A stretch of 64,000 nucleotides of DNA from Paractinoplanes rishiriensis (GCF_016862375.1 NZ_BOMV01000005.1:220182-284181), one strand, 5' to 3'. Numbered from the stretch's first letter, positions 17,268 through 26,143 are shown. The notes: generated from the letters alone by a model not told the origin. Numbers and translations are program-made.

Positions 17268-18257
17268 CTATGAAGCGCGGCCCGGCTTCACCCCGATCGC
17301 CAGGAAGTGCCGGTCGGCGTCCTCGTAGCGGGTCAGGTGCCAGCCGGCGCCGGCCAGCAGCGGCCGCAGGTTGTCCTCGTTGAGCGGCTCGTCGGGGCGT
17401 ACGGTCCGGCCGTGCCGGGCGGCCAGCGCGGCCCGGCCGGTCGGATGGAACAGCACCAGCTTGCCGCCCGCCCGGGTGACCCGGGCCAGTTCGGTGAGGC
17501 CGGCCGCCGGGTCGGGCAGGTGTGACACCAGCCCGGCCGCGAACACCAGGCCCGCCACCGCGTCCGGCACCGGCAACCGGCGGCAGTCGCCGAGGACCAG
17601 TGCGGCGCTGCCGTCGCGCACCTTGGCCCGGGCCTCGGCCAGCATCGCCGGGGTGAGGTCGAGCCCCAGCACCCGGCCGGCCGGACCGACCGCGGCGGCC
17701 AGCACCGGCAGCGCCCGGCCGGTGCCGCAGCCCACGTCGAGGGCCACATCACCGGCTCGCGGCTCGGCGGCGGCCACGGCCATCGCGTACGCCGGCAGGT
17801 CGTCACCGAAGCGGTCGTCCCAGCCGGCCGCGCGTACCTCGAAAAATGCTCTGCTCTCGGTGAGATACCAGCGTTCCGGGTCGGCGAGCCGCGGGTGCAC
17901 GTGCCGGATCACCGGCCACTGCGGATCGTGGTGGTCGATCACCACCTGGGCGCGGCGCTCGCCCTCGCCGTTGCGCAGCGGCCCGCGCGGCCCGCTGCGC
18001 AGGTAGACGATGACCCGGTCGGCGGCCGGCTCCAGCACGTTGAGCGCCGAGTCGAACCGTCCCCCGCTCGGCCCGCTGAGCCCCAGCACGGCGTCGACCG
18101 TCCAGGCGCGGGCCGAAGGCGGGAACGCGGCGGCGAGCCGTGCCGCGAAGGAGGCGGCGGCACCGTGGTCACCGCCGTCGACGATCACGGTGAGCGGCGC
18201 TCGGGGGGCGAGGACCTCGGCGAGGAAGGCGGTGACCTCGGTGATCCGTTCCGGCAC
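17268..18257 (-). CDS. Class I SAM methyltransferase with N-terminal degenerate uridine-kinase-like domain
   Basis: The product is 329 residues from a GTG at 18257 (VPERITEV); an upstream in-frame start at 18293 gives 12 poorly conserved extra residues. Residues about 1-130 look like a P-loop nucleoside-kinase fold (LTVIVDGGDHGAAASFAARL where kinases have IDGxDGAGKT; later VVIDHHDPQWPVIRH), but the lysine and Thr/Ser of Walker A are gone. Residues about 140-329 are a complete Rossmann methyltransferase: motif I ALDVGCGTG (Asp174), GLDLTPAMLAEA, the LVFAAGLVSHLPDP post-II region and LARVTRAGGKLVLF. The methyl acceptor is unknown. It runs divergently from the MerR-type regulator. Confidence 0.82.
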   Translation of the reverse strand: MPERITEVTAFLAEVLAPRAPLTVIVDGGDHGAAASFAARLAAAFPPSARAWTVDAVLGLSGPSGGRFDSALNVLEPAADRVIVYLRSGPRGPLRNGEGERRAQVVIDHHDPQWPVIRHVHPRLADPERWYLTESRAFFEVRAAGWDDRFGDDLPAYAMAVAAAEPRAGDVALDVGCGTGRALPVLAAAVGPAGRVLGLDLTPAMLAEARAKVRDGSAALVLGDCRRLPVPDAVAGLVFAAGLVSHLPDPAAGLTELARVTRAGGKLVLFHPTGRAALAARHGRTVRPDEPLNEDNLRPLLAGAGWHLTRYEDADRHFLAIGVKPGRAS

Positions 18258-18335
18258 GCACCCAGCATGCCGCCGCGGATGTGACCTGTGCAACGGTTCC
18301 GCATCCGCGAGGGTCGTGGCCTAACGTTGGGCCTC

Positions 18336-18722
18336 GTGACCACCTACCGGATGGGCGAGGCGGCCGAACTGCTCGGCGTCAGCGTCGACACCGTACGCCG
18401 CTGGGTCGACGCGGGCCGGCTGGCCGCCGACCGTGACGAACACGGCCACCGCACCATCCCCGGCGCCGACCTGGCCGCGTTCGCCCGCTCGCTGGCCGAC
18501 CAGCCCGACCCCGGGGTGCGCCGGTCCTCGGCCCGCAACCGCCTGCGCGGCATCGTCACGGCGATCACCCGGGACGCGGTGATGGCCCAGGTCGACATCC
18601 AGGCCGGCCCGTTCCGCGTGGTGTCGCTGATGAGCCGCGAAGCCGTCGACGAACTGGGCCTGGAGGTCGGCTCCACCGCGGTCGCCGTGATCAAGTCGAC
18701 CACCGTGATGGTGGAGCGATGA
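18336..18722 (+). CDS. MerR/excisionase-type HTH regulator with TOBE (molybdate-binding-like) domain
   Basis: A 128-residue protein. Residues 1-50 form an excisionase/MerR winged helix (YRMGEAAELLGVSVDTVRR, then WVDAGRLAADRDEHGHR). Residues 65-128 match a mono-TOBE/Mop domain (RNRLRGIVTAITRDAVMAQVDI, EVGSTAVAVIKSTTVMV), the fold that binds molybdate or tungstate oxyanions in ModE and Mop. Known relatives are stand-alone actinobacterial regulators next to modABC; no mod genes are seen here. The GTG at 18336 is chosen because it opens the HTH; upstream codons are non-conserved. The stop overlaps the next ATG by 4 bp, indicating co-translation with the DUF1684 gene. Confidence 0.87.
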   Translation: MTTYRMGEAAELLGVSVDTVRRWVDAGRLAADRDEHGHRTIPGADLAAFARSLADQPDPGVRRSSARNRLRGIVTAITRDAVMAQVDIQAGPFRVVSLMSREAVDELGLEVGSTAVAVIKSTTVMVER

Positions 18723-19294
18723 CGGCACTCGAGCTGGCCGACTACCGGGCGGCGGTGGCCCGCATCTACCTGGAGTCCGCCGACCTGGCCGACTTCCGGG
18801 CCCGCCGCGACCGGCTGTTCGCCACCCATCCCCAGTCACCGGTGCCGGCGGAGTCGTTCACCGGCCTGCTCTACTACCCGGCGAACCCGGACGCGATCGT
18901 CGAGGTACCGCTGCGCCCGTCGCCCGCCGACCTCGAGATCGACACCGGCGGCCCCGACGGCGTGGTGCGCTACACCAGGGCCGGCATCCTGGACACCCCG
19001 TTCGGCGAGTTGTCGCTGTGGTGGATGGCGGCCTACGGCGGCGGCCTGTTCCTCCCGGTCCGCGACGCCACCTCGGGCCGCACCACATACGGCGGCGGCC
19101 GCTACCTGACCGACACCGTCAAGGGCACGCACGGCCGTGGCGTCGAGTGGCGGGGTGCCGACCGGGTGCGGCTCGACTTCAACTACCTGTACAACCCCTC
19201 ATGCGCGTACGACGACGCGTGGCTGTGCCCGTTGGCACCGCCGGAGAACCGGGTGCCGGCCGCCATCGAGGCCGGCGAGCTCAGTTACCGCTGA
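18719..19294 (+). CDS. DUF1684 domain-containing protein
   Basis: A 191-residue soluble protein matching the DUF1684 family over its whole length: an N-terminal RRDRLFATHPQSPVP motif, a central beta-rich region (GELSLWWMAAYGGGLFLPVRD) and the diagnostic LDFNYLYNPSCAYDD, then CPLAPPENRVPAAIEAGE near the C-terminus. The family has no established biochemical function; the invariant PSCAY and CPLAPPEN cysteines suggest a metal or catalytic site. It starts at the ATGA overlap with the TOBE-domain regulator, so the pair is probably one transcript. The last 10 bp overlap the convergent cbiZ gene. Confidence 0.88.
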   Translation: MTALELADYRAAVARIYLESADLADFRARRDRLFATHPQSPVPAESFTGLLYYPANPDAIVEVPLRPSPADLEIDTGGPDGVVRYTRAGILDTPFGELSLWWMAAYGGGLFLPVRDATSGRTTYGGGRYLTDTVKGTHGRGVEWRGADRVRLDFNYLYNPSCAYDDAWLCPLAPPENRVPAAIEAGELSYR

Positions 19295-19941
19295 CGGTCC
19301 GGCCACGGCACCGAGCCACCCCGCCGCACCGCCGCGTAGGCGGCGCGGGCCAGTCGCGCACCCCAGTCCGAGCGCGGCCCGCCGTACGCCGCCTCCGGTC
19401 CGTCCAGCGGGCAGACCAGGCAGGCCGCGTCGGTGGCCGTCCCGGTAGCCGCCAGCCCGAGGTCACGGATCGCCTGCGTCTTGGCCTCGGCAATCGTCGC
19501 CACGGCGTTGACCAGAGCGCCCGCGCTGAGCCGCTGCGGCACCCATGCCACGACGTTGACGGTCCCGACCGGTTCCGGTGCGCCGCCGGGCGGGGCGGCG
19601 GCTTGAATCGGCGTGCCGAGCCCGACCGTGGCCCAGAGCCGCACCCCACCGTCATTTGTCCGAACCACGTCGGCCACGTCCACGCCGGTGAGCAGACCCA
19701 CGCCCGGACCGTCCAGACCCAGGCCGCCGGCGATCTCCCCCAGGTGGTCGGCCGGATCGTCGCGGTCGTAGGACATCGGAACGGTGGCGTTGACGACCCA
19801 GCGGCACTCCCCCAGCCCACCACCCACCACGGCCGACGAGATCGCCAGCACCGGAGCCGGCAGTCGCCACACCAGCAGCGGCACGTCCACGCCGCCCTCG
19901 CAGCGGCGACCCAGCTCCGGCTCACCGAGCACACTCACCAT
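19285..19941 (-). CDS. cbiZ: Adenosylcobinamide amidohydrolase (CbiZ)
   Basis: A 218-residue protein of the CbiZ family, which removes the aminopropanol arm of adenosylcobinamide to give adenosylcobyric acid for cobamide salvage or remodelling. Family features seen: PAPVLAISSAVVGGG near the N-terminus, NATVPMSYDRDDP, GLLTGVDV, and the C-terminal AKTQAIRDLGLAATGTATD. No other cobalamin genes or cobalamin riboswitch are visible here, so it is a stand-alone copy. The start is the ATG at 19941, beginning MVSVLGEPEL. Confidence 0.87.
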   Translation of the reverse strand: MVSVLGEPELGRRCEGGVDVPLLVWRLPAPVLAISSAVVGGGLGECRWVVNATVPMSYDRDDPADHLGEIAGGLGLDGPGVGLLTGVDVADVVRTNDGGVRLWATVGLGTPIQAAAPPGGAPEPVGTVNVVAWVPQRLSAGALVNAVATIAEAKTQAIRDLGLAATGTATDAACLVCPLDGPEAAYGGPRSDWGARLARAAYAAVRRGGSVPWPDRQR

Positions 19942-20010
19942 GCGGCCCTTCCATCGCAGTTCTCGCAGGGCGGTCGAGTGCGGTGACGGGACACTGCACC
20001 TCGAGGGGGC

Positions 20011-20571
20011 TCAGACCGGGCTGGTGGGCGGGGGCGGCCACTCCGGGGCCAGTACCGACCAGATCTCTATGTCGTGGCGGGTGCCCTGCCACGGGTGGCT
20101 GGAGCGCAGCGTGCCGTCCAGGCGCAGGCCCAGCCGGCGGGCCACGTGTGAGCTGGCGATGTTGTCGGCGCGGCAGTGCCATTCGATGCGGTGCAGGCCG
20201 CGGGTGTGGAAGGCCCAGTCGATCATGTGGCGGATGGTCTTGGTGATCAGGCCTCGGCCGGTGGCGGCGGGTTCGAGCCAGCAGCCGACCTCGGCCACGC
20301 CCTCCTCGGCGTCGAACGAGACGAACAGGGTGCCGCCCACCAGCGTGCTTTCGAGCCAGATGCCGTAGATCCGGCCGTCGTCGCGGGCCTGCAGGTCGGC
20401 GTACCGCTGCAGGGTCTGGGTTGCCGACTCCAGATCGGTGCTGCGGCTGGCCCACCGGATCCACGGGTCGACGGAGGCGCGGGCGCGGTCCATGTGGGCC
20501 AGGAACTCGGCGGCCTGCCAGGGTTCGAGCGGGCGCAGCTCGGCGCCCTCGCCAAGGTCAACAGCGAACAC
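20011..20571 (-). CDS. RimJ/RimL-type GNAT N-acetyltransferase
   Basis: A 186-residue acetyl-CoA-dependent acetyltransferase of the RimJ/RimL class. The start MFAVDLGEGAELRPLEPWQA is typical, and the acetyl-CoA-binding motif A is read at EVGCWLEPAATGRGLITK, followed by MIDWAFHTRGLHRIEWHC. Relatives acetylate the N-terminus of ribosomal proteins L12 or S18, or small molecules. The gene stands alone, and its start is 112 bp upstream of and divergent from the secreted protein at 20684. Confidence 0.86.
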   Translation of the reverse strand: MFAVDLGEGAELRPLEPWQAAEFLAHMDRARASVDPWIRWASRSTDLESATQTLQRYADLQARDDGRIYGIWLESTLVGGTLFVSFDAEEGVAEVGCWLEPAATGRGLITKTIRHMIDWAFHTRGLHRIEWHCRADNIASSHVARRLGLRLDGTLRSSHPWQGTRHDIEIWSVLAPEWPPPPTSPV

Positions 20572-20615
20572 CAGTGCAGCCTACGTGCACGTGCGGTTCG
20601 CCGTGGCGCCACCTA

Positions 20616-20648
20616 TTGACAACTTTCTTCCCAATTAAATTAACTCCG
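20616..20648 (+). promoter_or_regulatory. Promoter-like element TTGAC-N22-ACTCCG (third copy)
   Basis: TTGACA begins at 20616 and ACTCCG at 20643, a 27-bp offset identical to that at the first protease promoter. The interior is AT-rich (CCAATTAAATTA), unlike the surrounding DNA. It is 41 bp upstream of the chosen start of the secreted-protein gene. Confidence 0.5.
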
Positions 20649-20683
20649 GTCTATCCATTGAGCACGTGGGAGCGAGGATGGGT

Positions 20684-21724
20684 ATGCGGAGGACGATGGC
20701 AGTCGCGGTGTTCGCGGTGGCAACGTTGATCACACCGGCACCGGCCGGGGCACAGGCGGCGCAAGGTCTGGCGGCGCCGGGCCGGGCGGAGCTGGCGCTG
20801 CGATGGGCACCGATTCACTACCAGGACGTGGACGCCACCGGGAATCATGCTTTGTCCGGAAAAAGCGATTTCATTACGCGGTACGACTTCGACGGCAACC
20901 TGAACGGCCGGGACAACTGGGACAACGCGGGTCGGAGCACGGCGGCGGCCGCCTACTACTCGGTCGTCGAGACGAGTAGTCACTACTTCGTCACCTACCT
21001 GTTCTTCCACCCGCGGGACTGGATCGACCACCCGTTCTTCGAGACCGAGCACGAGAACGACGGCGAGGGACTCACCCAGATCATCGAAAAAGACGGTTCG
21101 CCGTACGGGGTGCTGCGCGCCGCGGTGACCGTGGCGCACAGCGACTTCTTCTCGTATGCCCCGGCCGGCAGCACCTGGCGCAACGGCGCCGAGATGATCG
21201 ACGGGACGCTTTCCTTCCAGCCCTCGCCGCACGACGAGTTTCAGCACCCGGTCACCGCGCAGGAGGCCCGCGGCCACGGGCTCAAGGCGTGGCCGCAGTA
21301 CGACATCAACGGCGACGGCGTCGTCTACTACCCGTCGCTGACCGTGTCCGAGGCGCCGGGCAGCGCCGACGACCGGGACGTGCGGTACCAACTGATCGAC
21401 ATCTTCGCGACCGGCGGGCTGTGGGCCGAGCGCGACAACCCGAACCTGTTCGCCGGGCTCGGCACGTTCGCCGGCGACCAGACCGGCGGCTGCGGCACCG
21501 GCACCTGGTCGTGCGGGGTCAACTCGGCGAACGCGCCGTGGGGCTGGGACGACGGCAACGACACCGTGGCCCGCGGCGAGATCGCCACCGACCCGGCGAA
21601 GCTGGCCGCCGCCTACTTCACCGTCCCGGGCACGCTGTCGCGCACCTACACCCACAACCCGTACGCGGCAGCCGCGGCGGCCCTCAAGCGCGCCGCCGAG
21701 ACGATGCCGCCGGTCGTCGACTGA
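20684..21724 (+). CDS. Secreted protein resembling Vps62-like proteins, function unknown
   Basis: A 346-residue exported protein: Sec signal peptide (RRTMAVAVFAVATLITPAPAGAQA by position 1-26), then a globular domain with RWAPIHYQDVDATG and an acidic/histidine cluster WIDHPFFETEHENDGEG, which resembles the metal-like HExDWE patch of Vps62/DUF946-like proteins. A Cys pair (GGCGTGTWSCGV) lies near 275. The ATG at 20684 is preferred because GCGAGG sits 6 nt upstream; GTG 20666 and ATG 20678 are alternatives. It is convergent with the sulfatase gene, with 7 bp between stops. I do not recognise a catalytic activity. Confidence 0.75.
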   Translation: MRRTMAVAVFAVATLITPAPAGAQAAQGLAAPGRAELALRWAPIHYQDVDATGNHALSGKSDFITRYDFDGNLNGRDNWDNAGRSTAAAAYYSVVETSSHYFVTYLFFHPRDWIDHPFFETEHENDGEGLTQIIEKDGSPYGVLRAAVTVAHSDFFSYAPAGSTWRNGAEMIDGTLSFQPSPHDEFQHPVTAQEARGHGLKAWPQYDINGDGVVYYPSLTVSEAPGSADDRDVRYQLIDIFATGGLWAERDNPNLFAGLGTFAGDQTGGCGTGTWSCGVNSANAPWGWDDGNDTVARGEIATDPAKLAAAYFTVPGTLSRTYTHNPYAAAAAALKRAAETMPPVVD

Positions 21725-21731
21725 CCCGAAC

Positions 21732-23390
21732 TCAGTGCGGCTCGCCCTCGGGGCTGTACGCCGTCAGGAACCGGTCGCGGAACTCGTTCATCGGCCACAC
21801 CGGCGCGGCAGCCGCGGGGGCGAGCCCCTCGTTCCAGCCCCAGTCCTTGATCCGGTCGAGCACCTTCGGGTCCTTCGCGATGATCGAGATGGGCACGTCC
21901 CGGCCGGCGTTCTGGCCGACCACCATCGTGTTCGGCTGGTGGTCGCCGAGCAGGACCAGTACCAGGTTGTCGTCGCCGTAGCGCGCCGCGTACGAGACCA
22001 GCGTGTCGATCGAATAGGCCACCGATTGCGCGTACGCCTGCTTGATCTTTTCTTGGTCCTTCCAGACGCTGCTCGCCGGCTCGGCCGATTTGATCATCGG
22101 ACCGTAGACCGAGCCGTCGCCGAGCTTGTCCCAGTCGAGCATCGACGGCACCGGCGCCCACGGGGTGTGGCTGGAGGTGAGCGTGATCTCGGCCATCAGC
22201 GGCTTGCGCTTGGCCTTGCCGTACTCGAACCGGTGGAACTGCCGCAGCACGTACTGGTCCGGCATGGTCGACCAGCTCAGCGCGGGCCCTCGGTAGTCCA
22301 GCCGGTGCGAGTCCCAGACCTGGTCGAAGCCGTAGAACTGCCCCTCCGGCCAGGCGAACGTGATGCCCGGCTCGACGCCGACCGAACGGAACCCGGCCCG
22401 CTTGAACGCGGAGGTGAGGGTGAGCCGGTCGGTGGCCACCACGCTGCGGTAGCGCTGCTGGTTGTCGATCCACAGCCCGGAGTGGAAGGTGGCGTGCGCC
22501 AGCCAGCTGCCGCCGCCGAGCGTGGGCGAGGAGAGGTAGCCGCTGCGGGACGCGAAGCCGGCCGACTCCAGCTGCCGGTCACCGACCGTGACCTGGCGCA
22601 GCACCGGGGCGTTGAACTCGTGATTTTCCAGCGCGTCCCGGCCGTAGCTCTCCACGAAGCCGAAGATCACGTCCTTGCCGCGCAGCGCCGTGAGCAACTG
22701 GTCGTTCGGCAGGTCGCGGAAGTCGTCGACCAGCACCTCCTGCTCGAACTTCTTGCGGTCGGCCAGGTCCTGCGGCACCTTGAGCGCGGTGTTGCGGGCC
22801 AGTTCGGCGGCCGTCTGGGAGGCCACCGGCACCCCGCCGACGATCTGGATGCCCAGCACCGCCAGCACGATCCAGGCCGCCGAGAACGCGAACACCGTGT
22901 GCCGGGTCGGGTGCGCGTGCCGGGCCAGGATGCCGGTCAGCCGGCGCACCGCGAGCGTGAGCGAGACCAGCAGCACCCCGGCCAGCAGCACCGCGCCGGC
23001 CGCGACCGCGAGCGCGCCGCCCTCGCCGATCGAGTCCTCGAGGAAGTGGTAGCCGTCGTTGAACAGCACCCAGTCGAGCACCGGATCGAACTCGCGGGCC
23101 AGCACCGCGAAGAAGCCCATGTCGACGATCTTGACGAGGGTGAGCAGGCCGAGCAGCGCGCCGAGGGCGGTCGCCACGATCCGCCGGCCGCGCTCCGGCA
23201 GCGCCAGCAGCACGGCGATCGCGACCAGGGCCTCGATCGGGATCCGGACCAGCGCGTTGAGCCAGAAGTTCCCGGGTGGCAGCCGGGTGATCTGGTCCGG
23301 CATCACCAGCGCCAGGAACACCAGCAACGCCGCGAGTGTGGTGACCACCGCGCCGCCGACTCGGCGCAGGTGGTGCTTCTGTGGGGACAA
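21732..23390 (-). CDS. Membrane-bound LtaS/phosphoglycerol-transferase-like sulfatase-family enzyme
   Basis: A 552-residue polytopic membrane protein. Residues 1-210 contain about five helices; residues 230-552 form an extracellular alkaline-phosphatase/sulfatase-superfamily domain (FGFVESYGRDALEN, LTSSHTPWAP, LGDHQPN). Members transfer phosphoglycerol to envelope polymers or cleave phospho/sulfo-esters. The nucleophile position appears to be in the YLSSPTLGGGSW region (Ser/Thr). The start is a TTG at 23390 with AGGAA 7 nt upstream; there is no ATG or GTG in frame before TM1. The substrate is unknown. It may act in envelope-polymer decoration together with the polysaccharide locus, but it is not adjacent to it. 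Confidence 0.83.
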   Translation of the reverse strand: MSPQKHHLRRVGGAVVTTLAALLVFLALVMPDQITRLPPGNFWLNALVRIPIEALVAIAVLLALPERGRRIVATALGALLGLLTLVKIVDMGFFAVLAREFDPVLDWVLFNDGYHFLEDSIGEGGALAVAAGAVLLAGVLLVSLTLAVRRLTGILARHAHPTRHTVFAFSAAWIVLAVLGIQIVGGVPVASQTAAELARNTALKVPQDLADRKKFEQEVLVDDFRDLPNDQLLTALRGKDVIFGFVESYGRDALENHEFNAPVLRQVTVGDRQLESAGFASRSGYLSSPTLGGGSWLAHATFHSGLWIDNQQRYRSVVATDRLTLTSAFKRAGFRSVGVEPGITFAWPEGQFYGFDQVWDSHRLDYRGPALSWSTMPDQYVLRQFHRFEYGKAKRKPLMAEITLTSSHTPWAPVPSMLDWDKLGDGSVYGPMIKSAEPASSVWKDQEKIKQAYAQSVAYSIDTLVSYAARYGDDNLVLVLLGDHQPNTMVVGQNAGRDVPISIIAKDPKVLDRIKDWGWNEGLAPAAAAPVWPMNEFRDRFLTAYSPEGEPH

Positions 23391-23465
23391 CTCGGGTTCC
23401 TAACCGCCGACGAAGTGCCTGCCACCAGGTACACGACTGGGGTCCGGCTTCGGTTCAAGCGGCCG

Positions 23466-23876
23466 TCACCAGGCGTGCCGGCCCGGAAGGCCCCAACGGT
23501 ACGCGGCCACCCGGGCGGTCGATCCGAGCACCGAGGCCAGCGAGAACCCGGCATAGATGACGTTCGCGATCCAGAACTGGTCGCCGCCCATCAGCGCCAG
23601 GACCAGCGCCACCACGGCACCCAGCACCACGGCGCCGTGCCCCATGGCGTCGCCGAAGCGGGCGATCTCGCGGTCCCGGTCGTCCTTGGGCTCCTGCGGG
23701 CCGCGCACGGTGAGCGCGATGTGCAGCCCGATCGCGACCGCGATGCCGCAGCCGATGGTCCACAGCATGGCGGACACGTATCCGACCTCGGTGAAGAGCA
23801 ACAGATGCAGATAGACCAGGTACGCCGTGAGGCTGACCGGCCCCTGCACCCAGGCCCGCTTCTCTTCGCTGCTCAT
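23466..23876 (-). CDS. Small four-helix integral membrane protein
   Basis: A 136-residue protein with four predicted helices (about 14-30, 36-56, 80-100, 106-125) and short polar loops; the charged segment GPQEPKDDRDREIARFG sits between helices 2 and 3. The start MSSEEKRAW at 23876 was chosen because upstream in-frame codons overlap the GGDEF-EAL gene and look like shadow sequence. I do not recognise a family; the layout resembles small actinobacterial DUF membrane proteins. Confidence 0.7.
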   Translation of the reverse strand: MSSEEKRAWVQGPVSLTAYLVYLHLLLFTEVGYVSAMLWTIGCGIAVAIGLHIALTVRGPQEPKDDRDREIARFGDAMGHGAVVLGAVVALVLALMGGDQFWIANVIYAGFSLASVLGSTARVAAYRWGLPGRHAW

Positions 23877-23899
23877 GCCCGTCACGATAGGGGCCCGTG

Positions 23900-26143
23900 T
23901 CAAAGATGTTTGACACTCTCCGGCTGCTCCAGCAGGTCGGCGATGTCCCCGGCACTGACCGGCCGGCCGAACAGGTAGCCCTGGCCGTGGTCGATGCCGA
24001 TCCGGCGCAGCGTGTCCCACTGCTCGCTGGACTCGATGCCCTCGGCCACGGTCTGCATCTTGAGCGCCTGGCCCAGCCCGGCCACCGCGTCCACCAGCGC
24101 CACGTCGTCCTCGTCGATGTGCACCTCGTCGACGAAGGTCTTGTCGATCTTGATGACGTCGACCGGCAGCTGCTTGAGGTAGCTCAGCGACGAGTAGCCG
24201 GTGCCGAAGTCGTCGATCGCCAGCCGGACGCCGAGCCGGCGCAGCGCGTGCAGCGTCTCCTTGGCGGTGGTGATGTCGGCCATCAGCATCGACTCGGTGA
24301 TCTCCAGGGTCAGCGAGGCCGGGTCCAGGCCGGCGTCGGCGAGCGCCGCCGCGACGTCGTCCACCAGCCCGGCGTACTGGAACTGCCGGGCCGAGAGGTT
24401 GACGTTGACCTTGAGGCCGGCCGCCGCCGGCGACTCGGCCCGCCAGCGGGCCAGCTGGCTGCAGGCCTGCCGGAGCACCCAGCGGCCGAGCGGCACGATC
24501 AGGCCGTTCGCCTCGGCGTGGGCGATGAAGTGGTACGGGCCCAGCAGCCCGTCCCGGGGGTGCTGCCAGCGGACCAGGGCCTCCACGGCGGTGACCCGCT
24601 GCGTGTTCATGTCCACCACCGGCTGGTAGAGGACCCGGAACTCGTCGTGCTCGAGCGCGTGCTCCAGGTCGGCGCGCTGCTGCGCCTCCTCCAGCACCGA
24701 CATGGTCATGGTGGGGTCGAAGATCGCGTACGCGTTGCGGCCGGCCCGCTTGGCCGCGTACATGGCCAGGTCGGCGTTGCCCAGCAGTTGCTCGGCGCCG
24801 ACCCGCTCGCCGGAGCTGACGGTGCTGGCGATGCCGATGCTCAGCGAGCAGGTGATGTCCCGGCTGGCCAGCCGGATCGGCTCGCGCACCGCGGCCAGCA
24901 GCCGCTCGGCCAGCGGCGACGCGTCGGCCGGGTCGAGGTCGTGCAGCAGGATCGCGAACTCGTCGCCGCCCAACCGGGCCAGCACGTCGTCCGGCCGCAC
25001 CTGGGCGCGCACCCGTTCGGCGATCGTGGTCAGCAGCTCGTCGCCGGCGCTGTGCCCCAGGTTGTCGTTGACCAGCTTGAAGTCGTCCAGGTCGAGAAGC
25101 AGCACGGTGACCGGCGCATCCGCGTCGGCCCCGGCCGTCACCGCGTCACCCAGCCGTTCCCGGAATCTGGCCCGGTTCGGCATGCCGGTCAGCGAGTCGG
25201 TGAACGCCTGCCGGCTGAGCTGTTCCTCCAGTTCCCGGCGGGCGCTGATGTCGCGCAGGCTGACCACCACGGCCCGCAGGTCCGGGTCGTGGATCCAGTT
25301 GGTGCCCATCACGTCGACGTAGACCCAGCTGCCGTCGGCGTGCCGCAGCCGGGTCTCGGTGCGCTGGCTGCCGCCGACCGGCAGGGCCAGCATCGCGGCC
25401 ATGAAGTCGTTGAGCTCCAGCAGCCGGTCGCCGGGCAGGATCTCGTTGAGCCGGCGGCCGGACAGTTCGGCGACCCGGTAGCCGAGCAGCTGGCGCACCG
25501 AGGGGCTCACGTACTGGAGAGTGCCGTCCCGGCCGATCGCCAGCACCGCGTCGGCGGACGCCGCGAGCAGGGTCTCGGCCCGCTGCTCGGCGGCCCGGCG
25601 GCGGGCGTCGAGCCGGCGTCGGCTCTGCGCGTTGATCCCGGTCAGGGCAACCACGCAGGCGAACATCGCGCCCAGCACCAGGGTGGCGCCGGGACCGGTG
25701 TTCGCCTTGATCGGGAGCAGAATGAGATAGCCGATGCCGGTGAGCACCCCGAGGGTCACGACCGTGCGGGGCGACCAGAGCGCGGCCGCGGTGATCAGCA
25801 GCAGCACTCCGGCGGTCAGATAGAGCATGGCGCCGTGGGGGTCGGCGACCCCGAACAGCACCAGGATCGGCATCTCGGCGTACCACCACAGCAGCAGCCG
25901 GCTGCGGAACCGCTCGCTGCGGATCCACCGGCCCCACGGCGCGCGGACCAGCGCCAGCTGGGCGACCACCGCGAGCGCGACCAGGAGCAGCCACCATCGC
26001 GCGTTCTGCGCCCAGGCCATCGTGACCCGGACCCCGCCGATCGCGGTGACCACGGCGGCGACCGTGGCGCCGATACGGATCTGGCGGACCCAGTAGTCCG
26101 CCGTGTGATCGTCCATCTCCAGTCGCCGCACGGGCGCACCCAT
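23900..26143 (-). CDS. Membrane PAS-GGDEF-EAL cyclic-di-GMP enzyme
   Basis: A roughly 747-residue c-di-GMP signalling protein. The N-terminus has about six membrane helices (to about 185), followed by a PAS domain (ASADAVLAIGRDGTLQYVS, with PAC segment), an intact GGDEF active site (LGGDEFAI) and an intact EAL domain (VEALVRWQHP, DDFGTGYSSL, DKTFVDEV). Both cyclase and phosphodiesterase motifs are complete, so it could be bifunctional. C-di-GMP governs development in actinomycetes. The start is uncertain: ATG 26143 (MGAPVRRLEM), ATG 26116 (MDDHTADYW) or an upstream TTG at 26185. The region upstream is shared with the TetR operator. Confidence 0.88.
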   Translation of the reverse strand: MGAPVRRLEMDDHTADYWVRQIRIGATVAAVVTAIGGVRVTMAWAQNARWWLLLVALAVVAQLALVRAPWGRWIRSERFRSRLLLWWYAEMPILVLFGVADPHGAMLYLTAGVLLLITAAALWSPRTVVTLGVLTGIGYLILLPIKANTGPGATLVLGAMFACVVALTGINAQSRRRLDARRRAAEQRAETLLAASADAVLAIGRDGTLQYVSPSVRQLLGYRVAELSGRRLNEILPGDRLLELNDFMAAMLALPVGGSQRTETRLRHADGSWVYVDVMGTNWIHDPDLRAVVVSLRDISARRELEEQLSRQAFTDSLTGMPNRARFRERLGDAVTAGADADAPVTVLLLDLDDFKLVNDNLGHSAGDELLTTIAERVRAQVRPDDVLARLGGDEFAILLHDLDPADASPLAERLLAAVREPIRLASRDITCSLSIGIASTVSSGERVGAEQLLGNADLAMYAAKRAGRNAYAIFDPTMTMSVLEEAQQRADLEHALEHDEFRVLYQPVVDMNTQRVTAVEALVRWQHPRDGLLGPYHFIAHAEANGLIVPLGRWVLRQACSQLARWRAESPAAAGLKVNVNLSARQFQYAGLVDDVAAALADAGLDPASLTLEITESMLMADITTAKETLHALRRLGVRLAIDDFGTGYSSLSYLKQLPVDVIKIDKTFVDEVHIDEDDVALVDAVAGLGQALKMQTVAEGIESSEQWDTLRRIGIDHGQGYLFGRPVSAGDIADLLEQPESVKHL

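Noticed and set aside
19942..20010. Possible cobalamin riboswitch before cbiZ
   Set aside because: The gap is about 70 bp and lacks the B12-box and long paired structure; it is too short.
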